Notes: generated by a model from the sequence alone, not told the origin. A stretch of 64,000 nt of DNA from an uncultured Alphaproteobacteria bacterium (GCA_929200315.1 CAKMZB010000001.1:378355-442354), one strand, 5' to 3'. Counted from the stretch's first letter, positions 50,229 to 60,390 are shown. Program-made: numbers and translations.

Positions 50229-51281
50229 TCAAGCGGGCGCGCCTTTGAGGATGACGGCGTCACCATCGCGAGGGACGATCTCACCGATCATGAAGACGGT
50301 TTCGTCTCTGGCTTCAAGCAGTCTGGTTAGCGCTTTGGCGCGGTCTTCAGCCACGGCGAGCACCATGCCAATCCCGCAATTAAATGTCCGCCACATGTCA
50401 TCTGGCGGAATATTCCCGGTTTCTTGCAGCCAGTTGAAGACAGCGGGGCGTTGCCAGCTGGAAACGTCAATCTCTGCTGCAAGATTGTCCGGCAACACGC
50501 GCGGTAGGTTCTCCGGCAGGCCACCGCCCGTAATATGGGCAAGGGCGTGGACGCCGTCATCGGCAATCGCCGCCAAGACAGATTTTACGTAGATGCGGGT
50601 TGGCTCAAGCAATGCTTCTCCCAGAGTGTCGTCCTGGAAGGGGGCGGAATCGGAGAACTCCAATCCGGCTTTCTCGACGACAGCCCGCACGAGCGAGTAA
50701 CCGTTGGAATGCACCCCGCTTGAGCCAAGCCCGAGCAGAACATCACCCTCTGCAACGTCTTTCGGCAAAAGCCCGTCGCGCTCGACAGCGCCCACTGCGA
50801 AGCCTGCCAGATCATAGTCGCCAGCAGCGTAAAGCCCCGGCATTTCGGCCGTCTCTCCACCCAGCAGGCCACATCCGGCGATACGGCAACCTTCTGCGAT
50901 GCCGGCAATCACGTCCTTCGCAGCGTCCACATCCAAAGCACCGGTGGCGAAATAGTCGAGAAAGAAGAGCGGCTCTGCACCCTGCACAACCAGATCGTTC
51001 ACGCACATGGCAACGAGATCTATGCCGACCGTGTCATGGCGACCCGCATCAATAGCGACTTTCAGCTTGGTGCCGACACCGTCGTTTGCTGCCACCAGAA
51101 GCGGGTCATCATAGCCTGCTGCCTTCGGGTCAAAAACACCGCCAAAACCACCAATATTGCCGTCCATTCCCGTGCGGGACGTGGCTTTTACCAGCGGCCC
51201 TATAGCCTTCACCAAGGCGTTGCCAGCGTCAATATCGACGCCCGCGGATCTGTAGGTGAGGGTGGTGTCATCCTGGCTCAT
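50229..51281 (-). CDS. purM: Phosphoribosylformylglycinamidine cyclo-ligase
   Basis: A 350-residue AIR synthetase, fifth step of purine synthesis. Signatures are the N-terminal [20 protein letters not shown] near residue 45, [28 protein letters not shown] and GGETAEMPG. It is the first gene of a purM-purN pair and is divergent from the CDP-alcohol phosphatidyltransferase gene across about 158 bp. I see no clear PurR-like operator in that gap. Confidence 0.97.
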   Translation of the reverse strand: MSQDDTTLTYRSAGVDIDAGNALVKAIGPLVKATSRTGMDGNIGGFGGVFDPKAAGYDDPLLVAANDGVGTKLKVAIDAGRHDTVGIDLVAMCVNDLVVQGAEPLFFLDYFATGALDVDAAKDVIAGIAEGCRIAGCGLLGGETAEMPGLYAAGDYDLAGFAVGAVERDGLLPKDVAEGDVLLGLGSSGVHSNGYSLVRAVVEKAGLEFSDSAPFQDDTLGEALLEPTRIYVKSVLAAIADDGVHALAHITGGGLPENLPRVLPDNLAAEIDVSSWQRPAVFNWLQETGNIPPDDMWRTFNCGIGMVLAVAEDRAKALTRLLEARDETVFMIGEIVPRDGDAVILKGAPA

Positions 51282-51439
51282 GGCGTCCCTATAGCCGCAC
51301 TTTTCCGTAGGTGTCCCGCATTCATTCGCATTTGTTCACCGTTTGCGATGTTTTGCAGCCCTGACCCGCTTCAAATTCTTGCAAACGGGTCTGCTCTTCT
51401 CCATTTTTAGCTTCACTTCCTTTGTCATGGACGGCTCCT

Positions 51440-52012
51440 TTGACTCTGCCGAACATCATAACCTTCGCCCGCATCGGGCTTGTGCCCTGGGTGCTGGTCG
51501 CGCTGTTGCGCGGGCAGTATTGGCTTGCTTTCGTCTTGTTCGTGGTTGCGGGCATCTCAGATGCTTTGGACGGTATTCTGGCACGACTCCTGAACCAGCG
51601 CAGTCGTTTTGGCGCGCAGCTTGATCCGCTGGCCGACAAATTCATGCTGGTTGGAGCTTTCGCCGTGCTTGCCTGGCTTGGCGAATTACCAATGTGGCTT
51701 GTGGCTATCGTCATCGTGCGGGATTTCGGCCTCGTGCTTGGGGCAATCACACTGCACGTGGTGGGGCGTCCCATTGAGATTGTGCCGTTACCGGTCTCGA
51801 AGGTCACGACGCTGCTGCAGATTTCCCTTGTTGCCTACACGCTCTTTTCCATGGCCTTCGGCTCTCCCAGCGCTGAGCTCCACCGCTCATTGGAATGGCT
51901 GACGGTCGCGTTCACGGTGATCTCAGCAATGGCCTATGGGCGGCAGACCTGGCGCTCGCTTTCTGCACCCGCAGCCAGCCGATCTCACCCTGTAGATCGC
52001 AGCGGGGCTTGA
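51440..52012 (+). CDS. CDP-alcohol phosphatidyltransferase family protein
   Basis: A membrane enzyme of about 190 residues with five or six hydrophobic segments. The family signature D-G-x2-A-R-x8-G-x3-D-x3-D is complete, from DALDGILARLL through GAQLDPLADK near residues 40-70. It could be a PgsA-like phosphatidylglycerophosphate synthase or another member. No ATG start is available. The TTG at 51440 gives MTLPNIITFARI, which resembles PgsA starts and has GGACGG about 5 bp upstream. A TTG at 51422 is the alternative. The stop overlaps a TTG of the next gene. A second pgsA elsewhere in the genome would make the exact product uncertain. Confidence 0.8.
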   Translation: MTLPNIITFARIGLVPWVLVALLRGQYWLAFVLFVVAGISDALDGILARLLNQRSRFGAQLDPLADKFMLVGAFAVLAWLGELPMWLVAIVIVRDFGLVLGAITLHVVGRPIEIVPLPVSKVTTLLQISLVAYTLFSMAFGSPSAELHRSLEWLTVAFTVISAMAYGRQTWRSLSAPAASRSHPVDRSGA

Positions 52013-52014
52013 TC

Positions 52015-53127
52015 GTGGGGGAGGAACAGACCCTTGAAGCGCAATGGCGCAGACAGGTTTTCTTTTGGATATTTGCCTTTGTCGCGTTCTGCGCCTTCCT
52101 CTTCGTCTTCCGCTCAATCCTCTTGCCGTTCATCGCAGGCATGGCGCTTGCTTATATGCTGGACCCGGTTGCCGACAGGCTTGAGGCTTGGGGTGCAAAC
52201 AGGTTGCTCGCAACTGCACTCATCCTCATCATCTTCGTGTTGATCTTTACGATTATTCTGTTGCTGCTCGTGCCGGTTCTCTCCAGCCAGCTTGGCGCAT
52301 TCATCAATCGGTTGCCGGGCTATGTGACAGGCCTTCAGACGCAGCTCGCTGAAACCCAGAGCATTTGGTTACAACGGCTCATTGGGGAGGGAGCGGATAA
52401 CATTCGAACCAATCTGGATCAGATTTTGCGGGAAGGTGCAGGTTGGCTGACAACGCTTGTTGGCTCGATCTGGAGTTCTGGCAAAGCGCTGTTGGATATT
52501 TTGGGGCTCTTCGTCATCACGCCCATTGTTGCCTTCTATTTGCTGCTGGACTGGGACCGCATGGTTGCAAAACTGGACAATTGGGTGCCGGTCCGCCAGC
52601 GCGAGACTGTGCGTGATCTGGCCCGCCAGATGGATGAGGCAATTGCGGGTTTCGTGCGTGGACAGGGGTCCGTCTGTCTGATCCTGGGCACATTTTACGC
52701 TGTGTCACTGACGGCGGTGGGGCTCAATTTTGGCCTTCTGATCGGTATGATCGCCGGGATCATCTCCTTCGTACCGTTTGTTGGCTCCATCGTTGGTTTC
52801 GTGTTGGCCGTAGGGGTGGCGCTCGTTCAGTTCTGGCCAGACTATTTTTGGATCGCACTGGTCGCCGGAATTTTTGCGCTAGGGCAGTTTATGGAGGGCA
52901 ATTTCCTGCAACCGAAACTGGTTGGCTCCAGCGTTGGTCTGCATCCGGTCTGGCTGATGTTTGCGCTCTCCGCCTTTGGGGTGCTGCTCGGCATTACCGG
53001 CCTTTTGATTGCCGTTCCGGTTGCCGCGGCGCTTGGTGTGCTCGTGCGGTTTGCACTATCGCGTTACCTGGAAAGCCCGTTCTATACCGGCGAAGGGCAA
53101 CAGTCGGTAGCAAAGAAAACCAAGTGA
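52015..53127 (+). CDS. AI-2E family transporter (PerM/YdiK-like)
   Basis: A 370-residue polytopic membrane protein of the AI-2E transporter/DUF20 family. Hydrophobic pairs near residues 20-70 and 75-100, a soluble region, and C-terminal membrane segments with IIAGIISFVPFVGSIVGFVLAV near residues 240-262 and GNFLQPKLVGSSVGLHP are typical. Despite the name most members are not proven autoinducer exporters. The GTG at 52015 is chosen; a TTG at 52009 overlaps the stop of the preceding gene as TTGA. Its stop overlaps the hdaA start (TGATG at 53125-53129). Confidence 0.85.
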   Translation: MGEEQTLEAQWRRQVFFWIFAFVAFCAFLFVFRSILLPFIAGMALAYMLDPVADRLEAWGANRLLATALILIIFVLIFTIILLLLVPVLSSQLGAFINRLPGYVTGLQTQLAETQSIWLQRLIGEGADNIRTNLDQILREGAGWLTTLVGSIWSSGKALLDILGLFVITPIVAFYLLLDWDRMVAKLDNWVPVRQRETVRDLARQMDEAIAGFVRGQGSVCLILGTFYAVSLTAVGLNFGLLIGMIAGIISFVPFVGSIVGFVLAVGVALVQFWPDYFWIALVAGIFALGQFMEGNFLQPKLVGSSVGLHPVWLMFALSAFGVLLGITGLLIAVPVAAALGVLVRFALSRYLESPFYTGEGQQSVAKKTK

Positions 53128-53813
53128 TGGATCGCAACTCCGCGCCCGCCCAGCAATTGCCGCTGGAGTTGCCTCTGGAAAGTGCGCAGGCACGCGACGA
53201 TCTTGTGGTCGGTGCTGCAAACAAACAGGCTGTGGCGTATCTTGATGCCTGGCCTGAATGGGCAGGCCCGGTTGCTATTCTCGCCGGACCAGTGGGCTGC
53301 GGCAAAACCCATTTGGCGAAAGTCTGGGCCGAACGCAGCGATGCCCTCGTCCTCACACCCTCCACCAACTTCGATCTCCCATTACCGGAAGATGCGCGCG
53401 CGGTGGTCGTGGAGGACTTGATCCAGGGCGCGTTCAGCGAAAATTGGCTGTTCCACATCTTCAACGCGGTGCGGCAGCAGGGCGGTTCGCTCCTTCTCAC
53501 CAGCCGTCGTTGGCCGGGGGATTGGGGTATTTCATTGCCCGATTTGAAATCACGGTTAAAGACCGCGCATTTGCTGGAGATTGCCGAACCGGACGATGCC
53601 CTGTTGCGTGGTGTGATGGCCAAGTTGTTTGCCGACCGGCAGTTGATGGTCGCTCCGCAAGTCATTGATTACATAGCCCTTCGCATGGAGCGCTCTCTTA
53701 AAGCGGCTCAACAGATTGTTGATGAACTCGATCACATTTCAATGGCCAACAAACGCGCCATCACCCGTCCACTCGCAGCTGAAGGACTGACGGCCCTGGG
53801 CTGGAAGCCTTAA
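53127..53813 (+). CDS. hdaA: DnaA-related protein HdaA (replication regulator)
   Basis: A 228-residue AAA+ protein of the DnaA/Hda family that promotes DnaA-ATP hydrolysis after replication starts. The Walker A is GPVGCGKT at residues 54-61, followed by VVEDLIQG at Walker B and LLLTSRRWP at sensor 1. There is no DnaA-type DNA-binding domain at the end. The N-terminal QQLPLELPL resembles the clamp-binding motif of Hda proteins (QL-x-LPL). The position downstream of PerM and upstream of ppk is conserved in Rhizobiales. Confidence 0.92.
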   Translation: MDRNSAPAQQLPLELPLESAQARDDLVVGAANKQAVAYLDAWPEWAGPVAILAGPVGCGKTHLAKVWAERSDALVLTPSTNFDLPLPEDARAVVVEDLIQGAFSENWLFHIFNAVRQQGGSLLLTSRRWPGDWGISLPDLKSRLKTAHLLEIAEPDDALLRGVMAKLFADRQLMVAPQVIDYIALRMERSLKAAQQIVDELDHISMANKRAITRPLAAEGLTALGWKP

Positions 53814-53830
53814 TGTCATGCCCATGTCGC

Positions 53831-53851
53831 ATGGCGCAGTGATTGCGCCAT
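53831..53851 (+). other. Perfect hairpin between hdaA and ppk
   Basis: ATGGCGCA at 53831-53838 and TGCGCCAT at 53844-53851 form a perfect 8-bp stem with loop GTGAT. It is 18 bp after the hdaA stop and 27 bp before the chosen ppk start. No T-run follows, so it is more likely an RNA processing or stability element, or a protein site, than a terminator. It also argues that ppk starts at 53878 and not at the ATG at 53818. Confidence 0.55.
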
Positions 53852-53877
53852 CGCTTAGGACAGGGCAGATAATTTCC

Positions 53878-56109
53878 ATGGACGAAATTTCATCCGATAC
53901 CCACGACCCGCTCCCGCTCGACACAGATGGTGCCGCGCTGGTTGGTTCCCCTGCACGGTTTATCAACCGGGAGATTTCCTGGCTGCAGTTTAACCGCCGT
54001 GTGTTGATGGAGGCGGAGAATGCCCGCCATCCGTTGCTGGAACGGCTGCGCTTTCTCTCCATTTCAGCCGAGAACTTAAATGAGTTCATGATGGTGCGCA
54101 TTGCTGGCCTTGCTGGGCAGGTGCGTGAAGAAGTGCAGACCCTGGCAGATAACGGTCAATCCCCAGTAGAGCAGCTTGAATCGGCGACGCTGGAAATCGA
54201 GCGCCTGCAAAACCGCCAGCTGGAAATCTTTGCCTCACTTGAAGCGGAACTGCGCGAAAACGGTCTCGCCATCGTCAAAGGTGAGGATCTGACGGAACTT
54301 GAGCGGGAATGGGCGGAAGATCATTTTTTGTCCGCCATCTTCCCCGTTCTAACGCCACTTTCCATCGACCCGGCTCATCCGTTCCCGTTCTTGCCGAACC
54401 TTGAACTGACGATGCTGCTCGACCTTGCCCGTCGCGAAGACGGCAAGCCAATGACCGCGCTGCTGCGCCTTCCTGCTGCGGTGCGTCGCTGTGTTGCGTT
54501 GCCATCAGAAGGCGACAGCAAGTCGATGCGATTCATTCTTGCTGAAGACATTATCAGCCTCTTTATAGACCGCCTGTTCCCTGGCTACGAATTACGCCAG
54601 AGCGGCATGTTCCGCCTGGTGCGCGACAGTGACATCGAAGTGCAGGAAGAAGCGGAAGATCTGGTTCGGCTCTTTGAGACAGCCCTCAAACAACGCCGCC
54701 GCGGCCTCGTGATCCGTCTGGAAATGACGCAGGAGATGCCCGAAAGTTTGCGTCGGTTCGTTATGAAAGAGTTGCACATTGCTGAGCGTGAGACGGTGAT
54801 TCTCGACGGTATGCTTGCTTTGTCCGACCTCGTGCAGATCGTAAAAAAGGGCCCGTCCGAACACCTTTACAAACCCTATGTGCCGCGTTTTCCCGAGCGT
54901 ATTCGCGAGCATAACGGGGACTGTTTTGCAGCGATCCGGCAGAAAGACCTCATCGTTCACCACCCCTATGAGAGCTTTGATGTGGTGGTGCGCTTTGTGT
55001 CGCAGGCTGCGCGTGATCCGGCGGTGGTGGCAATCAAGCAAACCCTCTACCGCACCTCAAGCGACAGCCCCATCGTCAAGGCGCTGATTGAAGCGGCGGA
55101 GAACGGCAAATCCGTCACCGCGCTCGTAGAACTGAAAGCCCGGTTTGACGAAGAAGCAAACATCCGTTGGGCACGGGATCTGGAGCGGGCAGGGGTGCAG
55201 GTCGTCTATGGCTTCATGGAGATGAAGACCCACGCCAAGCTTTCTCTCGTAGTGCGGCGTGAGCAGGATAAATTGGTGAATCTCGTGCATATCGGGACGG
55301 GCAACTACCACCCAACCAATGCCCGCATTTACACTGATCTGTCCTTCTTCACGGACGATGAGGCCATCGCCCACGACGTGGCACGAGTTTTCAATTTCAT
55401 CACCGGTTATGCCGAGCCAACGGGCTTGCGGAAGCTGCTCGTCTCACCGCGCGATCTGCGCAAGAAAATCATTTCCCTCATCCATGCAGAACGGGAGCAC
55501 GCCAAAGCTGGGCGCCCGGCGCAGATTTGGATGAAGATGAATTCTATGGTCGATTCCCGGATGATCGACGAGCTTTATGCGGCGAGCAGCGACGGGGTGC
55601 AAATCGACCTCATCGTGCGCGGCATTTGCTGTTTGCGCCCGCAAGTGCCGGGTCTTTCCGACAATATTCGCGTCAAATCCATCATCGGTCGTTTTTTGGA
55701 ACATGGCCGCATCTTTTGCTTCGGCAATGGCCACGGTCTGCCGTCTGCTGAGGCGCTGGTTTATGCCGGTTCACCCGACTTGATGACACGGAACCTCGAT
55801 CGTCGTGTGGAGGTTCTTGTCCCGCTGGAAACGCCAACTGTTCATCAACAAGTGCTGGAACAGATCATGCTTGGAAACATGATGGACAATCAGCAGAGTT
55901 GGGAAATTCTGCCCGATGGCACGGCGACGCGTATTGAGCCGGGTGAGGGGCAGAAAGCCTTTAGTGCACAGGACTGGTTCATGACCAATCCAAGCCTTTC
56001 CGGTCGTGGTAAATCGCTGGCGAAAGATGCGCCGCGCACAATCCAGTATCCGCGCGCAACGCTTTCGGGTGATGCAATGAAGCCTCTTGCTGCTGGAGAA
56101 AACCCATAG
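53878..56109 (+). CDS. ppk: Polyphosphate kinase Ppk1
   Basis: A 743-residue PPK1 that makes polyphosphate from ATP. The N-terminal [16 protein letters not shown], the catalytic histidine of the first PLD-like domain in [13 protein letters not shown] near residue 450, and the second conserved histidine in [13 protein letters not shown] near residue 610 are present. The [10 protein letters not shown] near the end is characteristic. The ATG at 53878 was chosen because homologues begin about 30-40 residues before FINRE. Its stop TAG overlaps an ATA that may be the ppx start (ATAG at 56106-56109). Confidence 0.95.
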   Translation: MDEISSDTHDPLPLDTDGAALVGSPARFINREISWLQFNRRVLMEAENARHPLLERLRFLSISAENLNEFMMVRIAGLAGQVREEVQTLADNGQSPVEQLESATLEIERLQNRQLEIFASLEAELRENGLAIVKGEDLTELEREWAEDHFLSAIFPVLTPLSIDPAHPFPFLPNLELTMLLDLARREDGKPMTALLRLPAAVRRCVALPSEGDSKSMRFILAEDIISLFIDRLFPGYELRQSGMFRLVRDSDIEVQEEAEDLVRLFETALKQRRRGLVIRLEMTQEMPESLRRFVMKELHIAERETVILDGMLALSDLVQIVKKGPSEHLYKPYVPRFPERIREHNGDCFAAIRQKDLIVHHPYESFDVVVRFVSQAARDPAVVAIKQTLYRTSSDSPIVKALIEAAENGKSVTALVELKARFDEEANIRWARDLERAGVQVVYGFMEMKTHAKLSLVVRREQDKLVNLVHIGTGNYHPTNARIYTDLSFFTDDEAIAHDVARVFNFITGYAEPTGLRKLLVSPRDLRKKIISLIHAEREHAKAGRPAQIWMKMNSMVDSRMIDELYAASSDGVQIDLIVRGICCLRPQVPGLSDNIRVKSIIGRFLEHGRIFCFGNGHGLPSAEALVYAGSPDLMTRNLDRRVEVLVPLETPTVHQQVLEQIMLGNMMDNQQSWEILPDGTATRIEPGEGQKAFSAQDWFMTNPSLSGRGKSLAKDAPRTIQYPRATLSGDAMKPLAAGENP
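56095..56108 (+). promoter_or_regulatory. Shine-Dalgarno site and ATA codon proposed for ppx
   Basis: GGAG at 56095-56098 stands 7 nt before ATA at 56106-56108, inside the last codons of ppk. The ATA shares two bases with the ppk stop TAG. No ATG, GTG or TTG occurs in the ppx frame between the in-frame upstream stop and 56256. The spacing is that of a normal ribosome-binding site, which makes ATA the best start candidate, though not a proven one. Confidence 0.5.
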
Positions 56110-57632
56110 CCCGCACGCTCAAATCGATCCTGCGCGCGCAGGGGCGGCTAAGGAAGCTCGCCCCTGTCGGTATTATCGACATCGGCTCAAACTCTGTTCG
56201 CCTGGTTGTCTATGAGGGCCTGTCCCGCTCTCCGACGCCACTTTTCAATGAGAAAGTGCTTTGTGGCCTCGGCACCAATTTGGGCAGCACCGGGCGGTTG
56301 GATGAAGAAGGCGTTGAGCGTGCCTTGGCGGCGCTGAAGCGCTTCCGTTTGCTTGCTAAACAGGCAGGTGCGGACGAAGTCTTTACGCTTGCCACCGCCG
56401 CCGCACGAGACGCGGAAAACGGTCCAGCTTTTGTGCGGGACGCCAAACGTATTCTGGAGCAGGACATCCACGTGTTGACCGGCGCAGAGGAAGCTGAATT
56501 TGCCGCATACGGGATCGTTTGCGGCTTCGACAAACCGGAGGGTATCTCCGCGGATATGGGCGGTGGGTCGGTGGAGTTTATGTCCCTTGATAGGCAACCG
56601 GTTGGGAAGGGCGTGACCCTGCCGCTCGGGGGGCTGCGTTTACAAGACGATGCTGGTGGCGATGTAACGTCAGCGCGCAAGATTGCCAAGAAAGCGCTCT
56701 CCGATGTGTCGGTTTTGAAAGAGCGTGCGGGCGAGACCTTCTACGCGGTCGGCGGCACCTGGCGCGCCATGGGACGGCTGCATATGGCGCAGCGCAAGTA
56801 TCCGCTCCACGTCATGCACAATTACGAAATCTCGACGGACGAGGCGCTGAAACTCTGTAAGCTGCTCATCATGAAGCAAGGCGCGCCGGTGCACGGTATC
56901 TCTGGTGTATCCGCCAATCGTCGCCCGCTACTGCCTTTTGGCGCCGTGTTGCTGGAGCAGATTATCAAGGTGATGAAGCCATCCAAGGTCGTCTTTTCCG
57001 CGCTCGGTGTGCGGGAAGGCTATCTCTATTGTCGCCTCCCCGCGAAGGTGAAAAAGGCCGATCCTCTCATTACGGCAGCGGAGGAAATGGCCGTGCTCCG
57101 CGCTCGCTCTCCGGCCCATGCGCGGGAATTGGTGGGCTTTACGCAGCATGCCTTTGCCGCGTTTGGCTTGAAGGAAACGGGCCGCGAAAAACGCTTTCGC
57201 AAGGCCGCATGCCTGTTCGCCGATATCACCTGGCGCTCACATCCGGACTATCGTGGGGCGCAGGCGCTCAACATCATTTCTAACGCCAACATCTACGCCG
57301 TCGATCATCCCGGCCGCGCCTATCTGGCGCTTGCAAGCTACTATCGCCATGAAGGTTTGAACCCCAACCAGGGCGAACCTCCGCTTCTGGAAGTGGCGGG
57401 TGATCGTCTGGCTGAACGCTCGAAGCTGCTTGGCGCCTTGTTCCGTGTTGGCTATCTCTTTTCAGCAGCTATGCCGGGTGTCCTGCCGCATCTCAGGTTC
57501 GAAGAAGAAGACGGTGAGATCGTACTGAACGTTCCAAAAGACCTCGCTGATCTCGAAGGTGAGCGCCCGGAAAAGCGCCTGCGCGGCCTTGCCGAAGTGT
57601 CCGGCAAGACCGTGCGGCTCGCAATCAGCTAG
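56106..57632 (+). CDS. ppx: Exopolyphosphatase/pppGpp phosphohydrolase Ppx-GppA
   Basis: A protein of about 508 residues of the ASKHA fold that shortens polyphosphate or dephosphorylates pppGpp. The N-terminal phosphate-1 motif [19 protein letters not shown] begins near residue 20, with [10 protein letters not shown] near residue 150 and the HD-like C-terminal part (residues 330-500). The first in-frame GTG (56256) lies after this motif and would delete it, so the real start must be upstream, where no standard start codon exists. ATA at 56106, overlapping the ppk stop and preceded by GGAG, is the best candidate; CTG at 56130 is another. The stretch [12 protein letters not shown] before the motif resembles rhizobial homologues, which supports an upstream start. 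Confidence 0.85.
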   Translation: MARTLKSILRAQGRLRKLAPVGIIDIGSNSVRLVVYEGLSRSPTPLFNEKVLCGLGTNLGSTGRLDEEGVERALAALKRFRLLAKQAGADEVFTLATAAARDAENGPAFVRDAKRILEQDIHVLTGAEEAEFAAYGIVCGFDKPEGISADMGGGSVEFMSLDRQPVGKGVTLPLGGLRLQDDAGGDVTSARKIAKKALSDVSVLKERAGETFYAVGGTWRAMGRLHMAQRKYPLHVMHNYEISTDEALKLCKLLIMKQGAPVHGISGVSANRRPLLPFGAVLLEQIIKVMKPSKVVFSALGVREGYLYCRLPAKVKKADPLITAAEEMAVLRARSPAHARELVGFTQHAFAAFGLKETGREKRFRKAACLFADITWRSHPDYRGAQALNIISNANIYAVDHPGRAYLALASYYRHEGLNPNQGEPPLLEVAGDRLAERSKLLGALFRVGYLFSAAMPGVLPHLRFEEEDGEIVLNVPKDLADLEGERPEKRLRGLAEVSGKTVRLAIS

Positions 57633-58536
57633 CGATCATCAAGTTCAAAGATTGCACACAAGCCCCACTCGCACCCTTGCCCAGATTGTCGAGAATCGCT
57701 GTGAGGTTCACATGAGTGTCATTGCCGAAGACATGAAGATCCATGGCGTCGCTACCCTCAAGGCTTGCCGCATCAAGGCGCACCATGGAGTCGCTTTCCT
57801 CTAGTGGCACGACACGAACGTGTTCGGCACCAGCATAGAAATTTGCCAATGCCGCGTGGACATCTGTACGGCTGCCCGTATTCAGGCTCGCCATGTGGAG
57901 CGGCACCTGCACCACCATACCTTGGGGAAAGCGTGCGACACTCGGTGTAAAAACAGGCGCGTGGTCCAGGCCGCTATGGGTGGTGATTTCCGGAAGGTGC
58001 TTGTGAGTTAGGCCATGGGCATAGGTGAAGATCGGCGCGTCAATTGCGCCGCTCTCCATATCCGCAATCAACCCCTTGCCGCCGCCGGTATAGCCGGAAA
58101 CCGCGTTGATCGTGACGAGGGCATCCTTTGGCAGAACGCCTGCCTTCACCAACGGGCGCAGCAATGCGATGGCACCAGTGGAATAGCAGCCAGGATTGGC
58201 GACTTTATCGGCCCTTGCGATCTTCTGCGCGTGGTCGGCGTCCAGTTCTTTGAAGCCAAAGGTCCAGTTCGGATCGGTCCGATGGGCGGTGGAAGCGTCG
58301 ATGAACCGTGTGCCGGCACCCTCAGCGAGTTTCACGCTTTCGCGCGACGCATCGTCTGGAAGGCAAAGGATCGCGATATCAGCCTCGCGCAATTTCGCTT
58401 GCCGTGCTTCGACGCTGCGCCTGTCCTCGTGAGCAAGCGAAATGAGGTCGATGTCATCCCGGCCTGTGAGCCGCTCGATGATTTGCAAGCCGGTTGTGCC
58501 GTGCTCACCGTCGATGAAAATCTTGGGGTTGGACAT
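57625..58536 (-). CDS. argC: N-acetyl-gamma-glutamyl-phosphate reductase, short type
   Basis: A 303-residue ArgC that reduces N-acetylglutamyl phosphate to the semialdehyde in arginine synthesis. The N-terminal dinucleotide-binding IFIDGEHGTTGLQI and the catalytic cysteine in NPGCYSTGAIALLRPL near residue 117 are clear. Length matches the short (type 2) group. The ATG at 58536 (MSNPKIFIDG) is chosen. It overlaps the ppx end by 8 bp in convergent orientation. speB lies upstream on the same strand after 48 bp. Confidence 0.95.
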   Translation of the reverse strand: MSNPKIFIDGEHGTTGLQIIERLTGRDDIDLISLAHEDRRSVEARQAKLREADIAILCLPDDASRESVKLAEGAGTRFIDASTAHRTDPNWTFGFKELDADHAQKIARADKVANPGCYSTGAIALLRPLVKAGVLPKDALVTINAVSGYTGGGKGLIADMESGAIDAPIFTYAHGLTHKHLPEITTHSGLDHAPVFTPSVARFPQGMVVQVPLHMASLNTGSRTDVHAALANFYAGAEHVRVVPLEESDSMVRLDAASLEGSDAMDLHVFGNDTHVNLTAILDNLGKGASGACVQSLNLMIAS

Positions 58537-58584
58537 TGGAAAATGCCTTCTTTTCAATAATCTGGAAGAGGTCGGAAAAAGCGG

Positions 58585-59529
58585 TCAGCCCCTTCGTCGT
58601 TCCCACAGATTGCCCAGCATATACATGGCGATGGTCGATCCGGCGATGGAAGTGATCTCGGCGTGGTCATAAGCGGGCGCGACTTCCACAACATCCGAGC
58701 CCACTACCTGCAAATTCTTGCAGGCCCGCAGCAGCCGCAGCGTTGTTGCCGTCGATGGACCGCCGGAAACCGGGGTGCCGGTGCCGGGGGCATAGGCCGG
58801 GTCGAGGCAGTCAATGTCAAAGGTCATGTAGACATTCGTTCCACCGGTACGCTCGTAGATGCGCTCTGCGATGGCCTCTACATCCATCGTGTCGAGGGTC
58901 AGCCCGTCGATAATTTCGATTCCGAAATCTTCGGGTGCATGGGTGCGAATGCCGATCTGGATGGATTTGCCCGGGTCGATCCAGCCTTCCCGCACAGCAG
59001 TGGTGATGAAAGCACCATGATCCACTGCGAAAGTGCCACCGTCGTCCCAGGTGTCCTGATGCGCGTCAAACTGCACCAGCGACAGCGGCCCGAATTTGGC
59101 GGCGTGGGCCTTCAAAAGCGCGCCGGTGACAAAGTGATCGCCGCCGAGGGACATAAGATAAGGCGCGTTCGGCGCGTTGATGATCGCCTCGGCTTGCTCG
59201 ACAATCATCTGTGCTGTCTCGCCCTGCCGGGCGTAACCAAGATGGCAGTCGCCATAGTCGACAACCGACAATTCGTCGAAAATGTAGGCGCCAAACGGGT
59301 ATTGTGGATCATTGTCCATGATGGCTGAGGCAGCCCGGATGCCCCGCGGACCAAACCGCGCGCCGGGCCGGTTGGAGGTCGCCGTGTCGAGCGGAATACC
59401 CCACACCACTGCATCGGCCTTGCTCACATCTTTGGAATAAGGCCGCCGGGCAAAAGAAAGCGCTCCGGCAAAGGTCCGGTCACTGGATTTGCCGTGGAGG
59501 TCCTGTGCGGTGAAAGCGTTATCCTGCAT
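58585..59529 (-). CDS. speB: Agmatinase
   Basis: A 314-residue ureohydrolase, probably agmatinase, which converts agmatine to putrescine and urea. Metal ligands are in SLGGDHFV, FDAHQDTWDD and FDIDCLDPAYAPGTGTPVSGG. DAHQD replaces the commoner DAHxD variants without loss of ligands. Arginase or guanidinobutyrase cannot be excluded from sequence alone. Its ATG lies within the last codons of the FkbM methyltransferase gene (11-bp overlap), which suggests co-transcription. Confidence 0.9.
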   Translation of the reverse strand: MQDNAFTAQDLHGKSSDRTFAGALSFARRPYSKDVSKADAVVWGIPLDTATSNRPGARFGPRGIRAASAIMDNDPQYPFGAYIFDELSVVDYGDCHLGYARQGETAQMIVEQAEAIINAPNAPYLMSLGGDHFVTGALLKAHAAKFGPLSLVQFDAHQDTWDDGGTFAVDHGAFITTAVREGWIDPGKSIQIGIRTHAPEDFGIEIIDGLTLDTMDVEAIAERIYERTGGTNVYMTFDIDCLDPAYAPGTGTPVSGGPSTATTLRLLRACKNLQVVGSDVVEVAPAYDHAEITSIAGSTIAMYMLGNLWERRRG

Positions 59530-60373
59530 GGGATGACCCTGGAATTTGAAACATCTGCGGCTTGTTGGTGATGAAGAGGGCGTTCGCGAAAGTGCCCTGC
59601 CATTTCAGGTCTGCCAGGGCCTGGTCGATGTCAAAGGATGTTCCATCCTCGTTCAAAATCGTAAAATCTTTCACCGCGTCCAGCAGTTTTGCGTGCATCG
59701 CAACACTCTCCCTCCGTCCCAGCAAAGCCTTCAACGGGCCGGTAAAGAACCGTTTTGTCTTCGGCGTTACGTAACGAGCATGGATGGAAAGGAGGAGGGC
59801 AAAGTCCCGTTGGGCGAGGAGAGATGCTATGGCCGGGATCAGCTCATATTCACCGCCTTCAATGTCGATCTTGGCGAAAAGTTTGCCGGTCTTTGGCACG
59901 TCGTTTGCAAAGACCTCCGAGAAAGCGACGCCTTCGACTGTCCAGACCGTCTCACCATCGGCAAAAAGAACGGAGGAGGTTGAGTCTCCACCGCCCTTCC
60001 GGCTTCCGAATTTCAGTGAACCTGCCTTTGCCATGACCGCCTTGTTGTGGATTGTCAGCCTATCCGCCCAGCTAGCGTCGGAATTGGCCGCAACGTTCTG
60101 CTCCAGCGCGGCAAACGCTACGGGGTCGGGCTCGAAGGCGAGGGTCTTCTTGGCCCGTTGCGCGCCGTAGAGTGCGGTCGGGCCAATCCACGCGCCGATA
60201 TCGAGAAAGGTCGTATCGCTGTTGATGCAGGCGTCGAAAATCGCAGTTGTTTCTGGCTCCCAAGCACTGGATTGGAAATCATCCCAGAACGTCACGGGCA
60301 CAACATCCCGATCCACGACGTTCAGCCGTGTGCCTGATCTGTCCAGACTGCGAAGGGCGCTCGTATCGGCCAT
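59519..60373 (-). CDS. FkbM-family SAM-dependent methyltransferase
   Basis: A 284-residue FkbM-type O-methyltransferase. The SAM-binding motif FLDIGAWIGPTALYGA is near residues 50-65, followed by LAFEPDPVAFAALEQNV and LFAKIDIEGGEYELIPAI, the DIEGGE acidic segment typical of the family. FkbM proteins often methylate surface glycans or small molecules, but the substrate here is unknown. The ATG at 60373 is used since the 48 codons upstream cross the rpsI terminator. It ends 11 bp inside speB. No glycan or secondary-metabolite genes are nearby. Confidence 0.85.
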   Translation of the reverse strand: MADTSALRSLDRSGTRLNVVDRDVVPVTFWDDFQSSAWEPETTAIFDACINSDTTFLDIGAWIGPTALYGAQRAKKTLAFEPDPVAFAALEQNVAANSDASWADRLTIHNKAVMAKAGSLKFGSRKGGGDSTSSVLFADGETVWTVEGVAFSEVFANDVPKTGKLFAKIDIEGGEYELIPAIASLLAQRDFALLLSIHARYVTPKTKRFFTGPLKALLGRRESVAMHAKLLDAVKDFTILNEDGTSFDIDQALADLKWQGTFANALFITNKPQMFQIPGSSHAG

Positions 60374-60390
60374 TGGAAAACTCGTGCATG

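Noticed and set aside
56256-56258. GTG at 56256 as the ppx start
   Set aside because: It would delete the phosphate-1 motif that is present and well conserved upstream in the same frame.
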